Shown here: in pieces, positions 36,982 to 44,951 of the stretch
How positions within the stretch are numbered: the stretch's first letter is position 1
Layout: every line of letters begins with the position of its first letter
Assembly: GCF_014650695.1 (NCBI RefSeq)
Contig: NZ_BMVL01000005.1
Span: 515,475-579,474, forward strand
Direction of reading: 5' to 3'
DNA length: 64,000 nt
Origin: Streptomyces avidinii
GTDB lineage: Bacteria; Actinomycetota; Actinomycetes; Streptomycetales; Streptomycetaceae
Notes under the pieces: model-generated
The model's database searches: none
What the model was told of the DNA's origin: nothing
The model's input: the letters and a program-made list of their open reading frames with translations, nothing else
Position numbers and translations under genes: made by a program

Positions 36982-38256
36982 TCAGTCCTTGCTCGCCGGC
37001 TGCCAGCCCATACCCCACCCGTACTCGAGGTCGGCGGCCTGCTGCTTGAGGATGCCGGGCGCCAGCAGGAGGTACTTGGCCTCACGCCGGACGATCAGTT
37101 CCCCCCGCACGTTCTCGATCAGGGCGATCGCGGCGACCGGGGAGGGAACGGTGCACTCGTCGAGGAGCACCTCGATCGGCGGACCGGCGGGCGGGTACAA
37201 GGTGGCGACGCCGCGCAGGCCCGCGAAGCCGGTGGCTCCGGAGTAGACGACCACGAACACCAGGAGCCGCTTGATCTCGGCCGCGTGATCGAGGTTGATC
37301 ATGAGGTTCTCGCCGGCCTCGCTCGCACCGGTCCGGTCGTCGTGGTCCAGCTGGACGTAGGGCGGCTGGTCGAACGAGCCGAACTGGTTGTTGATGGGGT
37401 GGACGATCCCCTTCGTTCCGTTCTGGAGCTCCCAGAGGCAGGAGAGGTCGAGGTCGACGTCCTCCAGCCGGACGGCGTCCCTTCCCTTCCTCATCCAGCC
37501 GCGTGGTGGCTGGGCGGTGCTCCATGTGAGATTGACCCGCATGCGCCCGGTGGTGGCCCCCTGCTTGGTCAAGGAGACCGCGGGCGCCGCCTTCGTCAAA
37601 GTGATCTTCGACAGCTGCACCGGCCGGGCCGGCGCGGGCACCACGGGTGCAGGTGCAGGTGCAGGTGCAGGTGCAGGTGCGGGTGCGGGCGGCAGGGCTA
37701 CGGGCACCACAGGCGCGGGCGCAGGCGGGGCGGGATCGTCGACCGTGATCCCGAAATCGGTGGCGAGCCCCGCGAGGCCCGAGGCGTAACCCTGCCCCAC
37801 CGCACGGAACTTCCATGCACCGCCCCGCCGGTACAGCTCCCCGAGCACCAGCGCGGTCTCCGTCGTGGCGCCCGTGGCGTCGAACCGCGCCGTCTCGGCG
37901 CCGCTCTGCGCGTCCAGCACGCGTACGAAGAGGCCGGACACCTGGGCGAACGTGCCGTCGGTGGAAGCCGCGAGCACGACGGTCCCGATCTCCTGCTCCA
38001 CCGCGGTCAGTGCGACCCCGATCGTCTCGATCGCTCCGGTGCCGTCCTGGCGCCTCCCCTCGTGGCGCACGGCTCCACTGCGGTGGACGGGCTGGTTGTA
38101 GAAGACGAAGTCGTCGTCCGACCGCACCTTGCCGGCCGCCGTCAGCAGCAGGGCCGACACATCCACATCGGGCGCTCCGGGACCGCCCCGCCAACCCAGT
38201 TCCACCCGGACCGTGTCACTCGGCACCGGTACGTTGGCACCCTTCAGCAAGGACAT
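36982..38256 (-). CDS. TerD-family protein with two TerD domains
   Basis: A 424-residue cytosolic protein. Two TerD domains, each a calcium-binding beta-sandwich, are seen: residues about 1-180 (SLLKGANVPVPSDTVRVELGW, DDDFVFYNQP) and 225-424 (VRLEDVDLDLSCLWELQ, GENLMINLDH). They are joined by a Pro-Ala repeat linker, PAPAPAPAPAPAP, encoded by GGTGCA repeats around 37645-37685. TerD proteins take part in tellurite and general stress resistance and in differentiation in Streptomyces. The second domain has fewer of the Asp-rich calcium ligands. The ATG at 38256 is preceded by GGGGGAC. Not part of a full ter operon here. Confidence 0.88.
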   Translation of the reverse strand: MSLLKGANVPVPSDTVRVELGWRGGPGAPDVDVSALLLTAAGKVRSDDDFVFYNQPVHRSGAVRHEGRRQDGTGAIETIGVALTAVEQEIGTVVLAASTDGTFAQVSGLFVRVLDAQSGAETARFDATGATTETALVLGELYRRGGAWKFRAVGQGYASGLAGLATDFGITVDDPAPPAPAPVVPVALPPAPAPAPAPAPAPAPVVPAPARPVQLSKITLTKAAPAVSLTKQGATTGRMRVNLTWSTAQPPRGWMRKGRDAVRLEDVDLDLSCLWELQNGTKGIVHPINNQFGSFDQPPYVQLDHDDRTGASEAGENLMINLDHAAEIKRLLVFVVVYSGATGFAGLRGVATLYPPAGPPIEVLLDECTVPSPVAAIALIENVRGELIVRREAKYLLLAPGILKQQAADLEYGWGMGWQPASKD

Positions 38257-38385
38257 GTGGGTCCCCCTTCCGAGACGTCTCCCACCCCCGCAGCGTACGA
38301 GGATCGGACGCGCCTGCCGCCCCGAAGACGGCGATTGCCTCTGCTCCGGGGGAAGTTGCGGGGGCAGCTCGGTGTACCCGGCGCC

Positions 38386-38598
38386 TCAGGCCTCGCGGTC
38401 CATGACGCGGCGGGCGGCCTCGGCCTCCGCAGCCGGCGGAGACAGTTCATCGAGGGTGTCGAGCTCGTCGTCCGAGGCCAGCTCCCGCTCCCAGGCCGCC
38501 GCGAGTCGCTCCTGCTCCTCGCGCGACCGGCTCGTCACGGCTTCCCGTCGGTGCGGTTCCAGCACCGCGAGGAAACGCCCGACCGCATCCGTCGGCAT
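38386..38598 (-). CDS. Small acidic protein of unknown function
   Basis: A 70-residue soluble protein. Its residues are strongly charged and helical: PTDAVGRFLAVLEPHRREAV, REEQERLAAAWERELASDDELDTLDEL, EAARRVMDREA. The ATG at 38598 has AAGGAG 7 nt upstream, which settles the start. It is the last gene of a same-strand run after the EACC1-like and CHAT genes, 189 bp after the latter. Family not recognised; coiled-coil or adaptor function is a guess. Confidence 0.65.
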   Translation of the reverse strand: MPTDAVGRFLAVLEPHRREAVTSRSREEQERLAAAWERELASDDELDTLDELSPPAAEAEAARRVMDREA

Positions 38599-38787
38599 GC
38601 CGTACTCCTTCTTGCTGTGGGGGAGGGGCAGCGGCGGTCGCGATGCCGTGCCCGGCCCAGAATGGCGAACCGGCCCGTCGCCGGCGGCCCGACACGGCGG
38701 GCCGCCGTCCTGAACTTCAACTTCACTCACCCGAACCCGGTGCCGCCGCGCGGCCGGCCGGACGGCGTCGGGCAGCGGTCGTCCGGA

Positions 38788-40941
38788 TCAGCCCCGGCCG
38801 ATGAAGGCGAGGCCGGCCGCCCCGGGGCGCAGGTCCGGCGGGAGCGCCAGGTGGGCCTGGCGCAGGGCCTGCGGCAGGGGCACGCCGCGGCGCAGGTGCC
38901 GGTCGTAGGTGTCGGCCAGCAGGCGTCCGGCCAGTTCGTCGTCGATGGCCCAGAGACCGCCGACGACCTGCGAGGCACCGGCCACCAGGCAGGACAGCGC
39001 GGCGGCCGTGGTATCGGCGCGCTCGGTGGACTTGGCAGACCAGCAGCAGCCGAGGACGACCACCCGGGGCAGTCCGAGCCGCAGCAGAGCGGCCGGCGAG
39101 GAGGGGCCGTCGGGCAGCAGCATGCGGTACTCGAAGCCGTCGTTCTGCGTGCCGTGCACGCTGACGGTGAGAATGTCGTACGGGGCCGCCTCCAGCGCGT
39201 CGTGGAGCTCGGCCAGCGAGTGCACCCGGGTGAAGCGGATGTGCCCCTGGGCGGCCAGCTGCTCCAGGGCCCGGGCTTCGAGGCGGGAGCCTTTGAGCTC
39301 GGTCTCATCGAAGATCCCGATCACCCGGGGCACGACGACCGCCGGGGCGGGCCGGGTGCGCAGCGCCGCGCCCGCGGACATGCTGATCGTCAGGTCCGCG
39401 GCGCCGTCCGGCGCCAGCTCGTTCCAGGGCATCGCCCACGTGACCGAGTCGGGCACCACGAGGATGCGGGCGCCCGCGGCATCGGGATCGACGTCGGCGA
39501 AGAACAGGCGGGAGATCCGCCGGACGGCCTCGGCGGGGGCGTCCTCGGAGTCCTCGCCCAGGCACTGGGCCAGCGCCTTGCCGTCGGCCGCCGATACGTG
39601 GGTGCGCCGCACGAGCGGTACCGGGTGCGAGGGACGGAGCGTCACGACCGTCAGGCAGTGCTCACCGACTTCCGCACCGGTGACGTTCACCCAGAGCACG
39701 TGATGCCCGGGGAGGGCGTGCGTGATCTCGGCCGGCGTCACCGGTGCCGTGGTCCGCGCCAGGAAGTCCACGAGGGTCATGTCCGCGCGGGCGTCGGTGT
39801 CGTAGGCGCCGCTGTCCTGGGGGCGGCCGACGGCGGTGCCGCCCCGGAACTCGCCCAGGAAGTCGGCGAGTTCGGCGACGATCTCCGCGTCGTGGCCCGC
39901 CTCGTGGAGATCGACGGCCCTCATCAGCAGGCCCGTGAGGAGCAGCTCGACGTCGGTGACGGTGCGGGCGGCGAAGAGATCGTCGGCGCAGAGCCGGGAC
40001 AGGCACTCCCGGAGGGCGTTCGCCGAGGGCAGCAGACCGCCCTGCACCCGCGCCGCCTCGGCGAACAGGCGCATCGCCGACCTGAAGGGGCCGGCGGGCA
40101 GCTCCTCGGCGCTCTGCCCGTACCATCCCGACGCCCCCACGTGGTCGCCCCGCAGGGCGGCCTCGGAGGCGCGGGCCATGGCGCTGTCATGCGGCGTGGT
40201 GCTCGCCAGGGCGGAGGCCACCAGCTGATGGGCACGGTCCTTCGGGCCGATCGCGGCAGCCGCCCGCGAGAACTCCCGCTCCGCCGCCAGCCCCTCGTCG
40301 ACCCGGCCGCCGGCGATCAGCACGCGGGAGCGGTAGTAGGTGACGAGGGCCCGGTAGCCGGGTGTGTCGGCGGCCGCAGCCAGCGCCTCCACCGCGACCC
40401 GGAGGCGTTCGGCGTTGCCCGTCGTGTGCGCGGCGTAGGCGACGGCGCCCAGGATCTTCGCGCGGCGGATCCGCCGGCCGCTGCGGCCCACCTCGTGGAG
40501 CAGCGCGCGCAGGACGGCGTCGACCGTGAGGGATCCGAGGACGTACAGCTGCTGCCGGCTGGAGATCGCGGACACCAGGTACAGGATCGTCCGGTCCGGC
40601 CCTCCCGGCGCCAGCTCGGCGGCGATCCGGCGGCATTGCTCGGCTTCCTGCGCACGGCCCAGTTCCTCGAAGTGCCCGCCGGTCTCGTCCAGGAGCGACG
40701 CCAGGAGGCGCCGGGTGAGCGGCTTGGGCGAGGCGCGGGCGTAGTGCTGATCGACGGTCTCGACGATGTGGTCGAGTCCGACCGAGTACACCGGACGCCG
40801 GTCCAGCACCTGGTAGAGCCTGGTGATGGCCCGGACGTCGGTGGCGTCGACGTCCTCCAGGTCGGTCACCAGGTCCACTTCCAGGTGGCGGCGGACCGCG
40901 GTGACGACCAGCGACTCGAAACGGCTGCGCCAGGTGCCCAT
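38788..40941 (-). CDS. CHAT-domain (caspase-like) protein with helical repeats
   Basis: A 717-residue protein. The first about 430 residues are helical, TPR-like repeats (e.g. KPLTRRLLASLLDETGGHFEELG, LLHEVGRSGRRIRRAKILGAVA). The C-terminal third is a CHAT protease: the catalytic His is in SVHGTQNDGFEYRMLL near residue 594 and the Cys in VVLGCCWSAKST near 630, followed by GASQVVGGLWAIDDE and the helical cap AGRLLADTYDRHLRRGVPLPQALRQAHL. The His-Cys pair is intact, so peptidase activity is plausible. ATG 40941 lies 10 nt after the EACC1-like stop with little ribosome-site sequence, suggesting coupling. CHAT proteins with such partners are candidate conflict or cell-death effectors; the substrate is unknown. 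Confidence 0.88.
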   Translation of the reverse strand: MGTWRSRFESLVVTAVRRHLEVDLVTDLEDVDATDVRAITRLYQVLDRRPVYSVGLDHIVETVDQHYARASPKPLTRRLLASLLDETGGHFEELGRAQEAEQCRRIAAELAPGGPDRTILYLVSAISSRQQLYVLGSLTVDAVLRALLHEVGRSGRRIRRAKILGAVAYAAHTTGNAERLRVAVEALAAAADTPGYRALVTYYRSRVLIAGGRVDEGLAAEREFSRAAAAIGPKDRAHQLVASALASTTPHDSAMARASEAALRGDHVGASGWYGQSAEELPAGPFRSAMRLFAEAARVQGGLLPSANALRECLSRLCADDLFAARTVTDVELLLTGLLMRAVDLHEAGHDAEIVAELADFLGEFRGGTAVGRPQDSGAYDTDARADMTLVDFLARTTAPVTPAEITHALPGHHVLWVNVTGAEVGEHCLTVVTLRPSHPVPLVRRTHVSAADGKALAQCLGEDSEDAPAEAVRRISRLFFADVDPDAAGARILVVPDSVTWAMPWNELAPDGAADLTISMSAGAALRTRPAPAVVVPRVIGIFDETELKGSRLEARALEQLAAQGHIRFTRVHSLAELHDALEAAPYDILTVSVHGTQNDGFEYRMLLPDGPSSPAALLRLGLPRVVVLGCCWSAKSTERADTTAAALSCLVAGASQVVGGLWAIDDELAGRLLADTYDRHLRRGVPLPQALRQAHLALPPDLRPGAAGLAFIGRG

Positions 40942-40951
40942 GGCGTGGCGG

Positions 40952-41347
40952 TCAGACGGCGTCGGTGTCGGTGTCGCGGAGGGCGGCCCGGTCGACGTTC
41001 TGCGCGGGAAGGATCGTCCGCTGGAGCAGTCGCTCGATCTCCTCCACGGTAGCCTCCCCGTCGAAGCGGATCTGGCCGTGCGGGCCGATGGCCTCGACGT
41101 ACATCCTGGCGCGGTCGTCCGGGCGGCCGGCCCGCCGCCGGGACGCGAGCGAGCGGATGGCTCCGGCCAGGTAGGCGATGGTCTGCGGGGCCTGCAGCAG
41201 GGCGATGACCGTCGCGGTCCCCGTGATGAAGTCCCCGTCGAGCCCCCACTGGGAGCTGCGCCGGCCGCGGGTCGGCGTGGCGTGCCCCTCGGCGACCAGG
41301 AGCTCCGCGAGCTCACCGGGAACGCTCATCTTGATGGTGTCGCTCAT
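40952..41347 (-). CDS. EACC1-like small partner of the CHAT protein
   Basis: A 131-residue protein. The middle GTATVIALLQAPQTIAYLAGAIRSLASRRRAGRP is a hydrophobic helix followed by a basic patch, then a beta-helix unit RMYVEAIGPHGQIRFDGEATVEEIERLLQR. This layout resembles Effector-Associated Constant Component 1, found beside CHAT, trypsin or caspase-like effectors in multicellular bacteria. The similarity is to overall pattern, so identification is moderate. ATG 41347 follows GAAAGGG. It is the first gene of the three-gene run. Confidence 0.6.
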   Translation of the reverse strand: MSDTIKMSVPGELAELLVAEGHATPTRGRRSSQWGLDGDFITGTATVIALLQAPQTIAYLAGAIRSLASRRRAGRPDDRARMYVEAIGPHGQIRFDGEATVEEIERLLQRTILPAQNVDRAALRDTDTDAV

Positions 41348-41900
41348 GTACGCCCTTTCACCGAGCGGGCCCGTCCGCACCGCTCAAGGTCCGGGGTCGA
41401 TCCCTCAACTCGCCTGTCCCCGTGCAGTATGGCCCGGCGGCCGTCCTGCCATCCGGCATTCCGGGATTCCCGTTCCGCTTCCCCGGCCGGCCGGGGAGCC
41501 GTCGCCCGCACCGCCCGCACCGCCCGCACCGCCCGCACCGGGAGAGACGCCTGGGCCTTCACTTCCGGATCCTGTCGGCCGAGCCCGGGGCGATCCCCGG
41601 GCCGCCCTGCGGGCCGTACACTCGGCCCATGGGTCGCACACGTTCCTCGAGGCAGTGCCTGCAGCAGGCCGCCTTCGGGATGCGCCCGACCGCCGGGGTC
41701 GCGACCCTCGTCGACCCGGCCGGCACGGCCCTCGCCGTAGCGCCCAAGACGCGCCGTACGGCTCTGCACGGCCACGGCTAGCGCTTCGCGCCTCCGTCTC
41801 CTCCGCTCCACATCACCACAGCAGCTTCCCGGCATGCCGCCGGCGCTGCCGCCTGGCTACGGCCGCACGCCCGGGCCCGAGCCCCCTCGAAGGGATCATT
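41348..41900. other. 553-bp divergent gap with a 9-bp tandem repeat
   Basis: Separates the CHAT module from the MurE-like gene and must hold promoters for both. Four exact copies of CGCCCGCAC run from 41503 to 41538. A 50-codon frame (41629-41781, ATGGGTCGC...) lacks a ribosome site. No gene, RNA or IS is convincingly present. Confidence 0.4.
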
Positions 41901-43382
41901 GTGAAGCTGAGCGCATTGCTGGCCGGGCAGGAGCACCACGTTCTCCAGGGTGATCCGGACACGACGCTGATCACCGCGGGAACCACCTTCGACGCCGACC
42001 GGGTGACGCCGGGCTCGCTCTTCATCGCCGTACCCGGGCACCGGGAAGGCGGCCCCGGCGCCGTCTCGCCCGCGCTGGCCCGGGGCGCCGCCGCCGTACT
42101 CGTCGACGGCCGTGAACCCGACCTGCCGGCCGCGGCATGGCCCCCGGGCACCTGCACCGTGCGGGTCCCCGACACGCGGACGGCCGCCGCGGTGGTGAGC
42201 TCCCGCTACTTCGGCGAGCCCGGGCGGCACATGGACATGGTGGCGATCACCGGTACCAACGGGAAGACCTCCGTCTCGTACATGGTCGAGTCCGTCCTGC
42301 GGATCGCCGAGGGCTCCAGCGTGGGGGTGATCGGAACCGCCGGGAGCCGGATCGGCGACGAGCCGATCCCCATGCCGCCATCGGTGCTGACCACACCGGA
42401 ATCTCCCGACCTGCAGTACCTGCTGGGGTGCATGCGCGACCGCGGAGCCGCCGGCGTGGTGCTGGAGGCCACCTCGATGGCACTGCTGACGCACCGGATC
42501 GACCGGACGTTCATCGACGTCGGGGTCTTCACCAACCTCACGCAGGACCATCTGGACGACCACGGGACGATGGCGGACTACCGGGACGCCAAGCTGCGGC
42601 TCTTCCAGGGCCTGTGCCGGCGTGCGGTGGTCAACGTCGACGACCCGGTGGGCGCGGGCATCGTGTCGATGATGCCGGGGGCGGTGACCACGTACGCCCT
42701 GGACCGTCCGGCCGACTACCGGGCCACCGACCTCGTGGTGACGGCCTCGGGCACGCGGTTCACCCTCCATCACGACGGACGCGCCTACCCGGCCTCGATT
42801 CCCGTCCCCGGCCGCTTCTCGGTGGCCAACGCGCTGGCTACCGTGGCGGCCTGCCACGTGCTGGGGCACGAGCTGGGCGCCCTGGTCGACGCGCTCGACC
42901 GGATGCCGCCGGTCCCGGGCCGGCTGGAACGCTTCCGGACCCCGCTGGGCACGTCGGTGATCGTGGACTACGCCCACTCGCCGGACTCCCTGGACAAGGT
43001 CCTGACCACCATCCGGGGCTTCGCCCGCGGCCGGGTGATCACGGTCTTCGGCTGCGGCGGGGACCGCGACACCTCCAAGCGGGTCGAGATGGGCCGGATC
43101 GCCGGGACCCATTCCGACCTCTGCGTCCTGACCTCGGACAACCCCCGCAACGAGGATCCCGAGGCCATTCTGGACCAGGTGGCCCCCGGCCTCACGGCGA
43201 CCGGCACCCCCTTCCGGCGCTACGCCGACCGCCGCCGGGCGATCGCCTTCGCCCTGTCCGCGGCGGGCCCCGACGACACGGTCCTGATCGCCGGCAAGGG
43301 CAGCGAACCGCACCAGATCGTCGGCGAAAAGCTGCTCCCCTTCAGCGATATGGCCACGGTGCGCGAGCTGGCCCAGATCTAG
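41901..43382 (+). CDS. MurE-like Mur ligase (UDP-MurNAc-tripeptide synthetase family)
   Basis: A 493-residue ATP-dependent amide ligase. The N-terminal UDP-binding domain starts LSALLAGQEHHVLQG; the ATP-loop is AITGTNGKTS near residue 117; EATSMALLTHRID and GVFTNLTQDHLDDHG, with the carbamylatable-lysine region YRDAKLRLF, form the central domain; the C-terminal domain has VIVDYAHSPDSLDKVL and the DAP-recognition motif DNPRNEDP near residue 412. These are all MurE traits. The gene stands alone, outside the dcw cluster, so it is a paralogue, perhaps for a special peptidoglycan step or a natural product. GTG 41901 has AAGGGA upstream. Convergent with the tetR gene: the two TAG stops overlap in CTAG. 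Confidence 0.85.
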   Translation: MKLSALLAGQEHHVLQGDPDTTLITAGTTFDADRVTPGSLFIAVPGHREGGPGAVSPALARGAAAVLVDGREPDLPAAAWPPGTCTVRVPDTRTAAAVVSSRYFGEPGRHMDMVAITGTNGKTSVSYMVESVLRIAEGSSVGVIGTAGSRIGDEPIPMPPSVLTTPESPDLQYLLGCMRDRGAAGVVLEATSMALLTHRIDRTFIDVGVFTNLTQDHLDDHGTMADYRDAKLRLFQGLCRRAVVNVDDPVGAGIVSMMPGAVTTYALDRPADYRATDLVVTASGTRFTLHHDGRAYPASIPVPGRFSVANALATVAACHVLGHELGALVDALDRMPPVPGRLERFRTPLGTSVIVDYAHSPDSLDKVLTTIRGFARGRVITVFGCGGDRDTSKRVEMGRIAGTHSDLCVLTSDNPRNEDPEAILDQVAPGLTATGTPFRRYADRRRAIAFALSAAGPDDTVLIAGKGSEPHQIVGEKLLPFSDMATVRELAQI

Positions 43383-44077
43383 GGGGTGGAGTTCCAGCCC
43401 TGCGCGTGGAGACGCTCGAATCCGTCGAGGAGGAGGTCCAGCGCGAATGCGAACTCGAACGCGTCGTCGCAGCCCGGGCCGATGACGGAACCCCGGTCGT
43501 GGGCCACCGATCGGGCCAGTTCGGTGACGTGGGGGTAGCGCCGGGCCATCTCCTCGTACGCGGCCGCCTGCGCCCGCTCGTCCTGCGGTGCGGTGCTCGC
43601 CGGGTCGTCGAACAGCTCCTCGGTGAAGCCCAGCACCCGGCTGCCGAGGGCGTGCATCACGTGGTGGGTGAGGTCGAGGGAGAAGCCGCCGGCCCGGAAC
43701 ATCGCGATCACGGAGTCCAGGTAGGCGAGTACGGCCGGGGTCGGGCCGCTGCGTGAACGGATCACCTGGGCCGCCCAGGTGTGTGCGAGGAGGGCGCCGC
43801 GCGCGCCGAGGATCCGCCCGCGGACCGCGCTCTTCCAGTCGGATCCGGGGGCCCGGCCCCCGATCCCGGCGACGACGACCTCCACCATGCCGTCCAGCAA
43901 CTCCTCCTTGCTGGCCACGTGCTTGTAGAGCGCCATCGGTACGACGCCCAGCTCCTGGGCGAGTCGGCGCATGCTCAGCGCCTCGATGCCGGAGCCGTCG
44001 GCGAAGGCGACGGCGGCGCGCAGCACCCGGTCCCGGCTCAGGGGGGTCCGGCGTGGTTCCTGCGGCTGCTCGGGCAT
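43379..44077 (-). CDS. TetR-family transcriptional regulator
   Basis: A 232-residue regulator. The N-terminal HTH is LSRDRVLRAAVAFADGSGIEALSMRRLAQELGVVPMALYKHVASKEELLD (residues about 13-62), followed by a TetR_C-type ligand domain with hydrophobic helices. ATG 44077 has GGGAGAAG upstream; an extension to 44152 would cover the operator and is rejected. It is divergent from a DUF4386 gene, with two palindromes in the gap, and probably represses that gene and itself. Ligand unknown. Confidence 0.9.
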   Translation of the reverse strand: MPEQPQEPRRTPLSRDRVLRAAVAFADGSGIEALSMRRLAQELGVVPMALYKHVASKEELLDGMVEVVVAGIGGRAPGSDWKSAVRGRILGARGALLAHTWAAQVIRSRSGPTPAVLAYLDSVIAMFRAGGFSLDLTHHVMHALGSRVLGFTEELFDDPASTAPQDERAQAAAYEEMARRYPHVTELARSVAHDRGSVIGPGCDDAFEFAFALDLLLDGFERLHAQGWNSTP

Positions 44078-44137
44078 GTGGGCTTCTCCCTCGATCCGTT
44101 CCCGGGACGGCGGCGCGGGTGCATCCCGCCTTGACGA

Positions 44138-44190
44138 GTGTACGGCGTACACCTAGGGTGAGCGGCAGCTGCCAGGTGTACGCCGTACAC
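44138..44190. promoter_or_regulatory. Two GTGTACG-CGTACAC palindromes (TetR operators)
   Basis: GTGTACGGCGTACAC at 44138-44152 and GTGTACGCCGTACAC at 44176-44190 are 15-bp perfect inverted repeats around one base, centres 38 bp apart. They lie between the tetR and DUF4386 starts, the second 23 bp before the latter's ATG. Autoregulation by the adjacent TetR is the obvious role. Confidence 0.8.
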
Positions 44191-44213
44191 CTTTTGAGGG
44201 GGGTCCGTTCCGC

Positions 44214-44945
44214 ATGAGCTCAACCAGGAGAACCGCGGTCGTCGCGGGAGTGCTGTTCCTCGTCACCGAGGTCGCCGCGATCGGCGGCCTCGCGCTCTAC
44301 CGTCCCGTCCTGCACGACGCCGCGTACGTCATCGGTCCCGGCGCCGACACACGGGTGTTCCTGGGGGCGTTGTGCGAATTCGTACTCGCCCTGGCGGTCA
44401 CGGGCACCGGGGCCGTGCTGTACCCGGTCCTGCGGAAGCGGAACGAAGGGGCCGCCGTCGGCTACGTCTGCGGCCGCCTGCTGGAGGCCGCCGTCATCGT
44501 CATGGGCATCATCGGCGTGCTGTCGGTCGTGACCCTCAGGAGGCAGGCCGAGGGCGCGGCGGGCGCCGACGGCGCCTCCCTGGTCACGGCCGGCCGTGCG
44601 CTGGTGGCCTTCCACGACTGGACGTTCCTGTTCGGGCCGAACTTCGTGCTGGGCGCCAACACCCTGGTGCTGGCCGCCCTGATGTACACCGCGCGGCTCG
44701 TGCCGCGGTACATCGCGGTCCTCGGACTGGTCGGCGGGGCGATGATCTGCGCCTCGGCGACGGCCGTGCTGTTCGGGATCTACGAGCAGGTCTCGGTGGC
44801 GGGGTCGCTGGCCGCCCTGCCCGTGTTCGCCTGGGAGGTGACCCTGGCCGTCCGGCTGCTCCGCAAGGGCTTCGACGAGGGCGCCGACGAAGGCGCGGGC
44901 ACCTTCGCCGACGAACGCGTCGGCGAAGGTGCCCGCGTCGGGTGA
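44214..44945 (+). CDS. DUF4386-family membrane protein
   Basis: A 243-residue polytopic protein. About six to seven hydrophobic segments are visible, the first in TAVVAGVLFLVTEVAAIGG, then LCEFVLALAVTGTGAVLYPVL, LLEAAVIVMGIIGVLSVV and YIAVLGLVGGAMICA. The order with VLRKRNEGAAVGYVCGRLLEA and FHDWTFLFGPNFVLGANTL matches DUF4386. The C-terminus is acidic and repetitive. ATG 44214 has GAGGGGGG upstream. Function unknown; presumably derepressed when the divergent TetR binds its ligand. Confidence 0.88.
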   Translation: MSSTRRTAVVAGVLFLVTEVAAIGGLALYRPVLHDAAYVIGPGADTRVFLGALCEFVLALAVTGTGAVLYPVLRKRNEGAAVGYVCGRLLEAAVIVMGIIGVLSVVTLRRQAEGAAGADGASLVTAGRALVAFHDWTFLFGPNFVLGANTLVLAALMYTARLVPRYIAVLGLVGGAMICASATAVLFGIYEQVSVAGSLAALPVFAWEVTLAVRLLRKGFDEGADEGAGTFADERVGEGARVG

Positions 44946-44951
44946 CCGTTC

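Noticed and set aside
41503..41538. Four 9-bp repeats as a CRISPR-like array
   Set aside because: The units are contiguous without spacers, so this is a simple tandem repeat.
41405..41641. Gly-Ala-Gly repeat peptide on the minus strand
   Set aside because: It is only the translation of the 9-bp CGCCCGCAC repeat, with no start signal.
41629..41781. 50-codon frame MGRTRSSRQC... in the gap before the MurE-like gene
   Set aside because: No ribosome site, no recognisable features, and no support beyond being open.
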